A DNA stretch of 64,000 nucleotides from Pontivivens nitratireducens (GTDB taxonomy: Bacteria > Pseudomonadota > Alphaproteobacteria > Rhodobacterales > Rhodobacteraceae): assembly GCF_014235845.1 (NCBI RefSeq), contig NZ_JACJUQ010000010.1, positions 1 through 64,000 of the forward strand. The letters run 5' to 3'. Below, one piece after another: positions 39,114-48,360 of the stretch; within the stretch, counting starts at the first letter, position 1, and the number at the start of each line of letters is the position of its first letter. The position numbers and the translations under genes are program-made. The notes below the pieces were generated by a model, which searched no databases, had not been told where the DNA came from, and saw only the letters and a program-made list of their open reading frames with translations.

Positions 39114-39151
39114 CTAAATCTGAGGAAAGTGGCCAGGCCCGCGTTGCGCGC

Positions 39152-40663
39152 CTAGCCGTTGCCCCGCCGCGCCTGAGAGATCGCGTCGCGGGCGGCGGCC
39201 ATCAGGGCACCGGCCTTGTTGACCGTTTCCTGATATTCAGCCTCCGGATCGCTGTCGTAGACGACACCGCCACCGGCCTGAACATAAAGAGTGCTGTCCT
39301 TGAGCACGGCGGTGCGCAGGGCGATGCAGATGTCCATTTCGCCATCGGCGGAAAAATAGCCGACGCCACCGCCATAGACACCGCGTTTTTCCGTCTCCAG
39401 CTCATCAATGATCTGCATGGCCCGAACCTTGGGCGCGCCGGAGACCGTACCTGCGGGCAAACCGGCCAGCAAAGCGTCGAGCGCATCGACACCGTCGCGC
39501 AGGCGTCCCTCAACATTGCTGACGATATGCATGACATGGGAATAGCGTTCGATGATGAAGGTTTCCGTCGGCTTGACCGTGCCGATTCGGGCCACGCGCC
39601 CCACATCGTTGCGCCCCAGATCGAGCAGCATGAGGTGCTCCGCCCGTTCCTTGGGATCAGCCAGCAATTCACGCTCCAGCGCCAGATCCGCCTCGGGCGT
39701 TGCACCCCGCTTGCGTGTGCCTGCGATGGGCCGGATCGTTACCTTTCCCGCCCGGACCTGCACCAGAATCTCGGGGCTGGCGCCAATAACCTGAAACCCG
39801 CCGAAATCGAAATAGAACATGTAGGGCGAGGGATTCGTGCGGCGCAGCGAGCGATACAGCGCGAAGGGCGATTCCGCGAATGGCAGTGACCACCGCTGCG
39901 ACGGAACCACCTGAAAGATGTCGCCCGCGCGGATGTAATCCCTGGCCTTCTCCACCATGGCGGCGTAGCCCTCACGCGTGGTGTTGGAGACTGGCTCAGG
40001 CATTTCGGAGGTGCCGACGACCTCTCGCCTAGCGCCGGTGGGCGCGCGGTCCAGGTCGGCAACGACATCCATCACCCGTTCCGCCGCCTGCGCGTGCGCG
40101 GCGCGGGCGCTTTGCCCGGAACCGGCCCAGACAGGCGAGACGACGATTACCTCGTCCTTGACCGCATCGACGATGGCCACGACGCTGGGGCGCATCATCA
40201 CCGCGTCGGGCAGGTCCAATGGATCTGGATTGACGTCGGGCAGATGCTCCACATGGCGAACCATGTCGTAGCCCAGATATCCGAACAGACCGGCGGCCAT
40301 CGGCGGCAGATCCTGTGGCAGATCCACACGGCATTCCGCCAGCAGCGCCCGCAGGCTATCCAGAGGTTCGGCCTGATCGGGAACGAAGGCGTCCGCGTCG
40401 AAACGGGCATTGCGGTTGATTTCCGCCTGCGGCCCGCGACAGCGCCAGATCAGATCCGGTTTCAGCCCGATGACCGAATAGCGCCCACGGTTTTCGCCCC
40501 CGGTAACGGATTCCAGCATGAAGCTGTCGCGCCGCGCGCCCGCAATCTTGAGCATCACGCTGACCGGAGTGTCCAGATCCGCGACCAGTCTGGTCCACAC
40601 GACCTGATTGCGACCAACCTCGAACGCGGCGGTGAAATCGGAAAGTTCGGGGAGCAGATGCAT
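39152..40663 (-). CDS. trpE: anthranilate synthase component I
   Basis: TrpE converts chorismate to anthranilate using ammonia from TrpG. The 503-residue protein has the feedback-binding N-terminal region (MLESVTGGENRGRYSVIG), then the chorismate-utilising domain with FYFDFGGFQVIGASPEILV, GTRKRGATPEADL, ELLADPKERAEHLMLLDLG and the C-terminal YGGGVGYFSADGEMD. It lies just downstream of the ppiD-like gene (3 bp) and away from trpG. Confidence 0.96.
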   Translation of the reverse strand: MHLLPELSDFTAAFEVGRNQVVWTRLVADLDTPVSVMLKIAGARRDSFMLESVTGGENRGRYSVIGLKPDLIWRCRGPQAEINRNARFDADAFVPDQAEPLDSLRALLAECRVDLPQDLPPMAAGLFGYLGYDMVRHVEHLPDVNPDPLDLPDAVMMRPSVVAIVDAVKDEVIVVSPVWAGSGQSARAAHAQAAERVMDVVADLDRAPTGARREVVGTSEMPEPVSNTTREGYAAMVEKARDYIRAGDIFQVVPSQRWSLPFAESPFALYRSLRRTNPSPYMFYFDFGGFQVIGASPEILVQVRAGKVTIRPIAGTRKRGATPEADLALERELLADPKERAEHLMLLDLGRNDVGRVARIGTVKPTETFIIERYSHVMHIVSNVEGRLRDGVDALDALLAGLPAGTVSGAPKVRAMQIIDELETEKRGVYGGGVGYFSADGEMDICIALRTAVLKDSTLYVQAGGGVVYDSDPEAEYQETVNKAGALMAAARDAISQARRGNG

Positions 40664-40666
40664 GGC

Positions 40667-42526
40667 TCAGCGCAGACTTTGCACGATTTGATCGAGCACG
40701 GCCTGATTGACGACGATGCCGCGCTCATCCGCGATGGCGTTTGCGAAATATCCGATCATGTCCCGTTCGACATCGACGCGGGTCTGATCGGTGAACAGGT
40801 CGCGCAGGGTCTGGGCGTTTTCGTCCTCCAGCTCGTAGGGCGTCACGTCCGTGAGGGTGAGCAGGATCGCGCCCGCCTCATCCTCGAAGATCATCGACGC
40901 GCCTTGCTCCGCCTCGAACAAAGCGGCGGTGGCCTCGGGGCTGAGGAAGCCGTTCTCCGCGTCGCGCGTCAGCCCCTCATTCGTTTGCAATTCAAGCTCC
41001 TCGCGCTGTGCCAGTGTGCTGAGGGTCAAGCCGTCGGAAAGCGCGGTTTGCATCTCCTGCGCCCGCTCCATCGCCGCATCGCGGGCCGCGTCGGCGCGCC
41101 ATGCATCAGCAACATCGGTGCGAATGTCGGCCAGTGGGGGCAGGGCGGGGGCGATGACCTCATCCACGCGCACGGCATAGAACGACAGGTCGCCCGCCTC
41201 GATCTGGTCACGATCCGCGCCGATATCGCTGGCGAAGGCTTCCTCGATCACCTCGGACGGCAGTTCGCCGGATTGGTCCTGTGTGACGGTGGCGGTGCCC
41301 AGTACATAGGCGCTTTCCTCTGCGATCTGTTCGAGCGTGGCACCCCCCGCGATCAGTTCCTCGACCCGCAAGCTTTCGGAGATCACGATCTCCTCCGCCT
41401 CGGCGAGGGCCAGACGCTGCCGCAGGTCGTCGCGCGCATCCTCGAAGGCGGTTTCGCTGGCCGGGATAATCGCGTTGATCGAAAACAGGGTCGGGCCCAG
41501 ATCGGTCGTGACCGGGCCAACGATGCCAGTCGCATCCGGTCCGAAGACCGCCGCGCGGGCGGAGCGGGCAAGCTGGGTTTCGCTGATCAGGCCGAGCGAG
41601 ATGTCGCCGCGCTGCAATCCCCGCTCCACCGCCAGATCGCCGAGTGTCGTCTGACCGCTCTCGATCGACTCAAGCGCGGTTTGCGCTACGGCTTCGTCGG
41701 AAAATGCCAGACGATCCACGATACGGCGCTGGGGCACCTGAAACTCCTGAATGTCCCGCTCATATTCGGCGCGCAGGGCCTCCTCATCGAAATCCATATC
41801 TGCGGCCAGCATTTGCGGCGTCAGATAGGCGTAGGTGATGGCGCGCTGCTCCGGTGTGCGGAACTGATCGGCGTTCTCATCCAGATAGGCTTGCAAGGCA
41901 TCGTCCCCGGCCAGGTCAAGGGTCATGGGCTGCGCGGGAACCAGCACCCAGTTCACGCTGCGCTCCTCCCCCAGATAGCTGAGCAGGGCGTCCGCGGCGA
42001 CCGGCGGCAGCACCGCGCCATCAGCGATCACCTCGCCCAGCAGGGCGACCGTTTCGGAATCGCGGATGATCTGCTCGAACCTCTGCGCGTTCAGGCCACG
42101 CTGGTTGAGGAAGAATTGATAGTTGGCGGCATCGAACTCCCCCGATGTGCCACCCAGACCGGGTGTGTCGAGCAGGGCGCGCTGCACGACCTGATCCGGC
42201 ATGGACAGGCCCAGCCGGGTTGCCTCATCCTTCAAGGCGGCGGCGCGCAGCAATTCCCCCAGAACCTGCTGATCGACACCCTGTGCCTGCGCCGTCTGCG
42301 CGTCGAGCCGCAGGCCGTATTGCTGCTGAATCGCGTTGACGCGGTTTTCGAACGCCAGCCGATACTCGGTCACGGTGATGTCGGTCTTGCCCACCCGCGC
42401 CACGCTGGAGGCGCTGCCCCCGGTGAGGATATCGGTAAAACCGAACGCGCCCAGCCCCAGGATCAGAAGGGCGATGATGATCCAACCGAAAATGCCGGAT
42501 TTTTTCGAGCGCATGGTGCTGAGCAT
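40667..42526 (-). CDS. ppiD: SurA/PpiD-type peptidylprolyl isomerase anchored in the inner membrane
   Basis: A 619-residue protein with a short cytoplasmic tail (MRSKKSG), one membrane helix (about 14-34), a SurA-like N-terminal chaperone region, a central PpiC/parvulin-type domain that appears diverged, and a helical C-terminal region. Such proteins help newly exported proteins fold at the Sec exit. It is next to trpE with a 3-bp gap. Parvulin activity is uncertain because no clear catalytic signature could be picked out. Confidence 0.85.
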   Translation of the reverse strand: MLSTMRSKKSGIFGWIIIALLILGLGAFGFTDILTGGSASSVARVGKTDITVTEYRLAFENRVNAIQQQYGLRLDAQTAQAQGVDQQVLGELLRAAALKDEATRLGLSMPDQVVQRALLDTPGLGGTSGEFDAANYQFFLNQRGLNAQRFEQIIRDSETVALLGEVIADGAVLPPVAADALLSYLGEERSVNWVLVPAQPMTLDLAGDDALQAYLDENADQFRTPEQRAITYAYLTPQMLAADMDFDEEALRAEYERDIQEFQVPQRRIVDRLAFSDEAVAQTALESIESGQTTLGDLAVERGLQRGDISLGLISETQLARSARAAVFGPDATGIVGPVTTDLGPTLFSINAIIPASETAFEDARDDLRQRLALAEAEEIVISESLRVEELIAGGATLEQIAEESAYVLGTATVTQDQSGELPSEVIEEAFASDIGADRDQIEAGDLSFYAVRVDEVIAPALPPLADIRTDVADAWRADAARDAAMERAQEMQTALSDGLTLSTLAQREELELQTNEGLTRDAENGFLSPEATAALFEAEQGASMIFEDEAGAILLTLTDVTPYELEDENAQTLRDLFTDQTRVDVERDMIGYFANAIADERGIVVNQAVLDQIVQSLR

Positions 42527-42615
42527 GGTGTCGCGACCCTTGTCGGTAAGAAGTTTGCGAAGTGATATGGGATGGGCTGACGATGCGCAAGCGAGCCGCC
42601 GATCTCAGACTGCCC

Positions 42616-43800
42616 TCAGGGGGTGAAAGCGGCGAGCCGGTGGGCCATCTGCCGCAGCCCCTCTTCACTGGCATTTGCGAATGCCACGCGCAGGGTCGTC
42701 TCGGCAAAGCCATCGGTGCTCTCGGGCGCGAACATCGTTCCCGGCAATACGAGCAGAGATTGCTCCGCCACCAACCGCTGCGTCAGCAGATCGGAGGTCA
42801 TGTCGTAGGGGTGGCGCAGATAGGCGAAATAGGCGCCAGAACCCAGACGCTCCCACCCGTCCAGCGTGTCAATCAGCCCGTCGATCAGAGCCTTGCGCGA
42901 CAGGATCTCCGAACGTTCGCCGCGCAACCAATCACTCATGTGACGCAAACCGTAAAGCGCGGCCCGCTGGCCCAGTTGATTGGCGCAGATCGTGACGGTG
43001 TCGAGGAATTTCTCGATCTGCACCATAAGGTCAGCACCTGCCGTCACCGCGCCGACACGGTGACCCGTCAGCCGGAAGGCCTTGGAGAACGAATAGAGGT
43101 GAATCAGCGTGTCGTGCCAATCGGGATCGGTGAACAGGTCGTGCGGACTGGCGTCGCTGGAATGGAAATCGCGATATGTCTCATCCACGATCAGGGCAAG
43201 GCCATGCCGTCGCGCCAGTTCGAGGAATGCCCGCATCAAACCTGCGGGATATTCCGCCCCCGTGGGGTTGTTCGGCGTGACCAGAACGATGGCGCGCGTG
43301 TGGGCATCAATCAGGCGCTCCGCCTCCGCCACATCGGGGAACATGCGGTCGCGCACGGGCAGGGCCCGGGTCTCGATCCCGCTCATCTTCAGCCACATCC
43401 GGTGATTGAAATACCACGGAGTTGGCAGAATCACGTTGTCGCCTTGCCGCGCCAATGACGCGACCGCCGCGCAAAACGCCTGATTGCAGCCCGAGGTGAT
43501 GGCGACCTGATCGGATAAAATCCGCCCGCCGTAATCATGCGACCACCGCTCCGCGACTGCCTCACGCAATTCCGGCAAACCCAGGACGGGACCATAAAGA
43601 TGCGCCCCCGGATCGTTCACGATCATCTCGGCCATTGCCTGCCGCATCTGCGCTGGGGGCGGATCCGTCGGTGCCGCCTGGCTGAGATTCAGCAACGGAC
43701 GGTCGGGCGGAAATATGCGCCCCGCGATCCATTCGCGCGCCCGCATGACAGGAGGGGAGAATGTGGCGGTGAGGTGCGGGTTCGTGGTGATCGTGTTCAT
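42616..43800 (-). CDS. class I/II PLP-dependent aminotransferase
   Basis: A 394-residue fold-type I aminotransferase. It has HLYGPVLGLPELREAVAE, TSGCNQAFCAAV, TPNNPTGAEYP, VDETYRDF and the PLP lysine in LYSFSKAFRLTGHRVG; an arginine near the C-terminus (TLRVAFAN) would hold the substrate carboxylate. The start at 43800 is chosen because the frame beyond it is only a shadow of the divergent ABC-F gene. The amino acid used is unknown; aspartate, aromatic or arginine-related substrates are possible. Confidence 0.88.
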   Translation of the reverse strand: MNTITTNPHLTATFSPPVMRAREWIAGRIFPPDRPLLNLSQAAPTDPPPAQMRQAMAEMIVNDPGAHLYGPVLGLPELREAVAERWSHDYGGRILSDQVAITSGCNQAFCAAVASLARQGDNVILPTPWYFNHRMWLKMSGIETRALPVRDRMFPDVAEAERLIDAHTRAIVLVTPNNPTGAEYPAGLMRAFLELARRHGLALIVDETYRDFHSSDASPHDLFTDPDWHDTLIHLYSFSKAFRLTGHRVGAVTAGADLMVQIEKFLDTVTICANQLGQRAALYGLRHMSDWLRGERSEILSRKALIDGLIDTLDGWERLGSGAYFAYLRHPYDMTSDLLTQRLVAEQSLLVLPGTMFAPESTDGFAETTLRVAFANASEEGLRQMAHRLAAFTP

Positions 43801-43875
43801 GCGCGGACGGTGCCGCGCGGCTGTCTGCGATGCAAGCCACTTGACGCGCACCGCCCACCCCTCCAAGTGGGGCGC

Positions 43876-45687
43876 ATGGCACAACCTCCGATCCTCACCC
43901 TCTCCGACATCGCGCTGACCTTCGGCGGTGATCCCCTGTTCACGCAAGCCGCATTGATCGTGCAGCCGGGCGACCGCGTCTGTCTGGTCGGGCGCAACGG
44001 CTCCGGCAAATCCACGCTGATGAAGATCATGGCAGGCATGATTGAACCCGATGCCGGTCAGCGGTTCCTGCGCCCCGGAATGCAGGTCAGCTATATGGAT
44101 CAGGACCCTGATTTCACCGGCTACGACACGCTGGGCGATTTCGCGATGGAGGGGTTGGAGCTTGGCATGGAATGGAAGGTCTACGCCGCCGCCGAGGGCC
44201 TGAAACTGGCGCTGGAGCGTGATCCCGCGCAGGCATCGGGGGGGGAGCGGCGCCGGGCCGCGCTGGCAAAACTGCTTGCCGCTGAACCCGATCTGATGCT
44301 GCTGGACGAACCGACCAACCACCTCGACATTCAGGCGATCGGTTGGCTTGAGGAACATCTGAAGGCCACGCGGTCGGCATTCGTCATGATCTCACACGAC
44401 AGGACGTTCCTGCGCGAACTGACCCGCGCGACCCTGTGGGTTGACCGGGGCGTGGTGCGGCGTTTGGAAAGCGGCTTCGAGGCCTTCGAGGATTGGCGCG
44501 ACAAGACCTTCGAGGAGGAGGACATGCAGCGCCACAAGCTCAACCGCCTCATCAAGGAGGAGGCCCGGTGGGCGGTCGAGGGTATTTCGGCAAGACGCAA
44601 ACGAAATCAAGGGCGTGTGCGGCGTCTTGGCGAGCTGCGCGACGAACGGTCGAGCCAGATTCGACGGCAGGGCACGGCCGCGATGGGGTTCAAGGCTGGA
44701 TCGAAATCCGGCCGTCTGGTTGTCGAGGCCACCGATGTCACGAAGGTTTTCGGTGACACCGTGATCGTCGAGGATTTTTCAATCCGGGTGATGCGCGGGG
44801 AGCGTCTGGCGCTGGTGGGTCCGAACGGCGCCGGGAAGACATCGCTTCTCAAGCTGTTGATCGGTCAGGAAAATCCCGACTCCGGCACCATCAAGATCGG
44901 CACCGGGCTGGACGCCGTGGTGTTCGATCAGAATCGCGCGGCGCTGGACCCGGATGCGAGCCTTTGGGAAAGCCTTGCGGGGGATCCGCTGCTGGGGGTC
45001 TCCGGGCGCTCGGATCAGGTGATGGTGCGGGGTGTGGCCCGACATGTCGTGGGCTACCTCAAGGATTTTCTGTTTGACGATCAACAGGTCAGATCGCCTG
45101 TCCGCGCCCTGTCCGGGGGGGAGAAGGCGCGTCTGCTGCTGGCCAAGCTGATGGCGCGCGAAAGCAATCTGCTGATTCTCGATGAGCCGACCAACGATCT
45201 GGACGTGGAGACGCTGGATCTGTTGCAGGAGCTTGTAACCGATTACGATGGCACGGTTATCCTGGTGTCCCACGACCGCGATTTTCTGGACCGGGTGGCG
45301 ACCACGACGGTTCTGATGCAAGGCGGCGGACGCACCACGATCTATGCCGGCGGCTGGTCCGATATCGCGGCACAGGGCGGCGATACCGGCGAAGACGAGA
45401 CGACTGCGGTTCGCCAGCCAAGCGGCGGCGGGGCAGCGCAGCAAACCACTCAAGCGCCGCCGAAATCCACCGCCGCGCCCGCCGGAAACCCGGTGAAGAT
45501 CGCGGCGCTGGAGGCGGAGATGGAAACCCTTCAGGCGGAGATCGCGAAGCTGGAAACCTTCCTCGCCGATCCCGACCTCTACGCAAAATCCCCCGCCAAG
45601 TTCGACAAGGCGACGGCGGGGCTGATGCAACGTCAGGAGAAGCTGGCGAAGGTCGAGGAGACCTGGCTGGAGCTTTCCGAGGGCTGA
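43876..45687 (+). CDS. uup: ABC-F ATPase of the Uup type
   Basis: A 603-residue protein with two ATP-binding cassettes and no membrane part. The first Walker A is GRNGSGKST (about residue 38) with signature ASGGERRRAAL; the second is GPNGAGKTS with LSGGEKARLLLAKL. A charged linker joins them, and a C-terminal coiled coil (about 535-600) is typical of Uup. ABC-F proteins act on ribosomes, and Uup has also been linked to branched DNA structures. The start at 43876 follows from the MAQPPILTL opening; the frame upstream is shadow. Confidence 0.92.
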   Translation: MAQPPILTLSDIALTFGGDPLFTQAALIVQPGDRVCLVGRNGSGKSTLMKIMAGMIEPDAGQRFLRPGMQVSYMDQDPDFTGYDTLGDFAMEGLELGMEWKVYAAAEGLKLALERDPAQASGGERRRAALAKLLAAEPDLMLLDEPTNHLDIQAIGWLEEHLKATRSAFVMISHDRTFLRELTRATLWVDRGVVRRLESGFEAFEDWRDKTFEEEDMQRHKLNRLIKEEARWAVEGISARRKRNQGRVRRLGELRDERSSQIRRQGTAAMGFKAGSKSGRLVVEATDVTKVFGDTVIVEDFSIRVMRGERLALVGPNGAGKTSLLKLLIGQENPDSGTIKIGTGLDAVVFDQNRAALDPDASLWESLAGDPLLGVSGRSDQVMVRGVARHVVGYLKDFLFDDQQVRSPVRALSGGEKARLLLAKLMARESNLLILDEPTNDLDVETLDLLQELVTDYDGTVILVSHDRDFLDRVATTTVLMQGGGRTTIYAGGWSDIAAQGGDTGEDETTAVRQPSGGGAAQQTTQAPPKSTAAPAGNPVKIAALEAEMETLQAEIAKLETFLADPDLYAKSPAKFDKATAGLMQRQEKLAKVEETWLELSEG

Positions 45688-45689
45688 CC

Positions 45690-46031
45690 TCAGTTAAAGA
45701 CGAACGCGACCTGCGAGGTGGTCCCGGCGACGGGGCCGTCATGGACCAGGGTCGTGCCGCGCGCGGTGCAGCGAAGATCGGTGATCACGCCATCGGGCGC
45801 AGTCAACTCCCCCGGGGTGGAGAAGAAAACCCGCTCGCCCGACACCATGGCGTGACATCTCTCCCCGGTCAGGATGCCGTTGCGCGCGGAGGCGGTGACG
45901 GTGATCGTCGTGTCCTCGGCCAAGGTCGGCTGCGCCTCGGAGAGCAGGGGGCCACGGTCGAAGGTGGCTTCGTCGCCGGGGGCGGTGCAGGCGGCGAGGA
46001 GGAGGATGGGCAACGCAAAAATCTTGTTCAT
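45690..46031 (-). CDS. small predicted lipoprotein, function unknown
   Basis: A 113-residue protein with a lipobox (LLLAAC) after a short signal sequence, so the mature protein should begin with a lipid-modified cysteine. The remainder is about 95 residues of likely beta structure with two further cysteines (GERCHAM and DLRCTAR) that could form a disulfide. No family is recognised. It converges on the ABC-F gene with 2 bp between the stop codons. Confidence 0.75.
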   Translation of the reverse strand: MNKIFALPILLLAACTAPGDEATFDRGPLLSEAQPTLAEDTTITVTASARNGILTGERCHAMVSGERVFFSTPGELTAPDGVITDLRCTARGTTLVHDGPVAGTTSQVAFVFN

Positions 46032-46225
46032 GGCGGACATTCCTAACTAAGTGATTCTGCCTGATGCAGGATAAGGTGGGAGCGATGGATCAACCGCGAT
46101 TAAGTTCAGAAAATCACAATCCATCCATGGCCGCCATAGCCGGGCGAGGCCGAACTCGGCCCAAGAGGGCTTTGCACTCGCCCCGGACTCTGGCGCGCTC
46201 CTGAGTTGCCATGCCAAACGGTCTT

Positions 46226-48187
46226 CTAGACATCCACATCCTCCACGAACCGGGCGTTCTCCTGAATGTATTGAAACCTCAATTCCGGTTTCTTTCCCAT
46301 CAGGCGCTCGACCAGGCCGCCGGTTTCGCCGGGGGCGTCCTCGTCCACCGTGACCTTGATCAAGGTGCGTTTGGACGGGTCCATCGTGGTTTCCTTGAGG
46401 TCCTTTGCGTCCATCTCCCCCAAACCCTTGAAGCGTGAGATGTCGATCTTGCCGCGACCGCCCAGGCCCTTGGCCAGCAGGGCGTCCTTTTCCGCATCGT
46501 CATGCGCGTAAACGCTGATCGCGCCCTGTTTCAGCCGGTAAAGCGGAGGTGCGGCAAGGTAGAGGTGCCCGGCGTCGATCAGGGGCCGCATCTGGGTAAA
46601 GAAGAACGTCATCAGCAGCGCCGCGATATGCGCACCGTCCACGTCCGCGTCGGTCATGATGATGATCTTGTCGTAGCGCAGATCGTCCAGCCGGAACTTG
46701 GTGCCCATGCCAGTGCCGAGCGCCTGACCCAGATCGTTGATTTCCTGATTCGAGGTGAGCTTGGCCGAGGCAGCACCGAGTACGTTGAGGATCTTGCCCC
46801 GCAGCGGCAACAGGGCCTGCGTCTTGCGGTTGCGGGCCATCTTGGCGGACCCGCCGGCGCTGTCGCCCTCCACCAGGAACAGTTCGGTCCCCTCACGCGT
46901 GGCGGTGGAGCAATCCACCAGCTTGCCCGGCAGGCGCAGTTTCTTGGTCGCGGTCTTGCGCGCGGTCTCCTTCTCCGCCCGGCGGCGCAGACGCTCCTCG
47001 GCCTTGAGCACGAGGTAGTCGAGAATCGCACCAGCCGATTTGGGATCGGCGGCCAGCCAGGTGTCGAAACGATCGCGGATCGCGGTTTCGACCAGCCGCT
47101 GTGCATCAGTCGTGGCGAGGCGGTCCTTGGTCTGGCCGACAAATTCCGGCTCCGCGATGAAGACGGAGATCAGGGAGGACGCCCCCGCCATAACGTCGTC
47201 ACGGGTGATCTGCGCGGCCTTGCGGTTCTGGGCAAGTTCGCCATAGGCGCGGATGCCCTTGGTCAGCGCATTCCAGAAGCCGCTGACATGCGTGCCGCCC
47301 TCAGGCGTGGGGACTGTGTTGCAGTAGGACGACATGAAGGCATCACGCGCCGGGGTCCAGTGGATTGCCCACTCGACGGAGCCGGGCAGGTTGAAACGCT
47401 CGCCGAAATCCACCTTGCCTGCGAAGGGTTTTTCCGCATAGGTCACAACGCCTTCAAGGATTTCCTTGAGGTAGTCCGCCAGCCCGCCGGGAAACTTGAA
47501 CGTCGCCTCGGCGGGCACGCCGTCAGCCTCAACCGCGGTTTTCCAGCGGATCTCGACCCCTGAGAACAGGTACGCCTTGGACCGCACCATCTTGAGCAAT
47601 CGGGCGGGTTTGAAGCGCGCGGCGGTGCCGAAGATTTCCGCATCGGGATGGAAGGTCACGGTGGTGCCGCGCCGGTTGGGGGCGGCACCGACCTTGGCCA
47701 CCGGACCCTGCGGGATCCCGCGTGAGAACTCCTGCGCGTAAAGCTCCTTGTTGCGGGCAACCTCGACCCGGACGTGATCGGACAGCGCGTTCACCACCGA
47801 AATGCCCACGCCGTGCAGACCGCCCGAGGTCTGGTACGCCTTGCCCGAGAATTTGCCACCCGCGTGCAGGGTGCACAGGATCACCTCCAGCGCGGATTTG
47901 TCGGGAAAACGGGGATGCGGGTCGATGGGAATGCCGCGCCCGTTGTCGCGGATGGTGACGGAATGATCGGCGTTCAATTCCACCTCGATCCGGGTGGCAT
48001 GACCGGCGACAGCTTCGTCCATCGAGTTGTCGAGCACCTCTGCCACCAGATGGTGCAAGGCCCGCTCATCCGTGCCACCGATATACATGCCGGGGCGTTT
48101 GCGCACCGGTTCCAGCCCCTCCAGCACTTCGATGGAGGAGGCGTCGTAGCTTTGCTCGGCAGCGTCTTTAAATAGATCGTTTGGCAA
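46226..48187 (-). CDS. parE: DNA topoisomerase IV subunit B
   Basis: ParE is the ATPase of topoisomerase IV, which unlinks daughter chromosomes. The 653-residue protein has a GHKL ATP site (EVLDNSMDEAVAGHA, RDNGRGIP and the loop around TSGGLHGVG), a transducer domain, and a TOPRIM domain with LVEGDSAGGSAKMARNR and DADVDGAHIAALLMTF. The C-terminus ends DIRF-like (RFVEDVDV) as in ParE. No parC is in the window. Confidence 0.95.
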   Translation of the reverse strand: MPNDLFKDAAEQSYDASSIEVLEGLEPVRKRPGMYIGGTDERALHHLVAEVLDNSMDEAVAGHATRIEVELNADHSVTIRDNGRGIPIDPHPRFPDKSALEVILCTLHAGGKFSGKAYQTSGGLHGVGISVVNALSDHVRVEVARNKELYAQEFSRGIPQGPVAKVGAAPNRRGTTVTFHPDAEIFGTAARFKPARLLKMVRSKAYLFSGVEIRWKTAVEADGVPAEATFKFPGGLADYLKEILEGVVTYAEKPFAGKVDFGERFNLPGSVEWAIHWTPARDAFMSSYCNTVPTPEGGTHVSGFWNALTKGIRAYGELAQNRKAAQITRDDVMAGASSLISVFIAEPEFVGQTKDRLATTDAQRLVETAIRDRFDTWLAADPKSAGAILDYLVLKAEERLRRRAEKETARKTATKKLRLPGKLVDCSTATREGTELFLVEGDSAGGSAKMARNRKTQALLPLRGKILNVLGAASAKLTSNQEINDLGQALGTGMGTKFRLDDLRYDKIIIMTDADVDGAHIAALLMTFFFTQMRPLIDAGHLYLAAPPLYRLKQGAISVYAHDDAEKDALLAKGLGGRGKIDISRFKGLGEMDAKDLKETTMDPSKRTLIKVTVDEDAPGETGGLVERLMGKKPELRFQYIQENARFVEDVDV

Positions 48188-48326
48188 GGGTGGTCCCCGA
48201 GTCTGGTGTTGTGCTCGGCCCTATTAGACCAGATGTGGGGGGCGGGGGTAAGGGGGCCTGCGTGGTTTCACGACAGGTCGGGCGCTGGCCCGCCCCAGCC
48301 GCGTATTCGAGGCCGCCACGGGCCCG

Positions 48327-48360
48327 GTTTGCCATTCCATCAAGTTTGCCATTTCATCAA
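48327..48360. repeat. two tandem 17-bp repeats at the 3' end of xerD
   Basis: GTTTGCCATTCCATCAA (48327-48343) is followed directly by the same 17 bases with one change, C to T (48344-48360). The second copy covers the xerD stop codon at 48357-48359. Confidence 0.8.

Noticed and set aside
40094-42565. 823-codon plus-strand ORF opposite trpE and ppiD
   Set aside because: Antisense shadow of two genes with clear motifs; composition is what the complement of high-GC codons gives.
46041-46225. 39-codon ORF and small hairpin between the lipoprotein gene and parE
   Set aside because: No ribosome site, no resemblance to known proteins, and the hairpin lacks a T-run.
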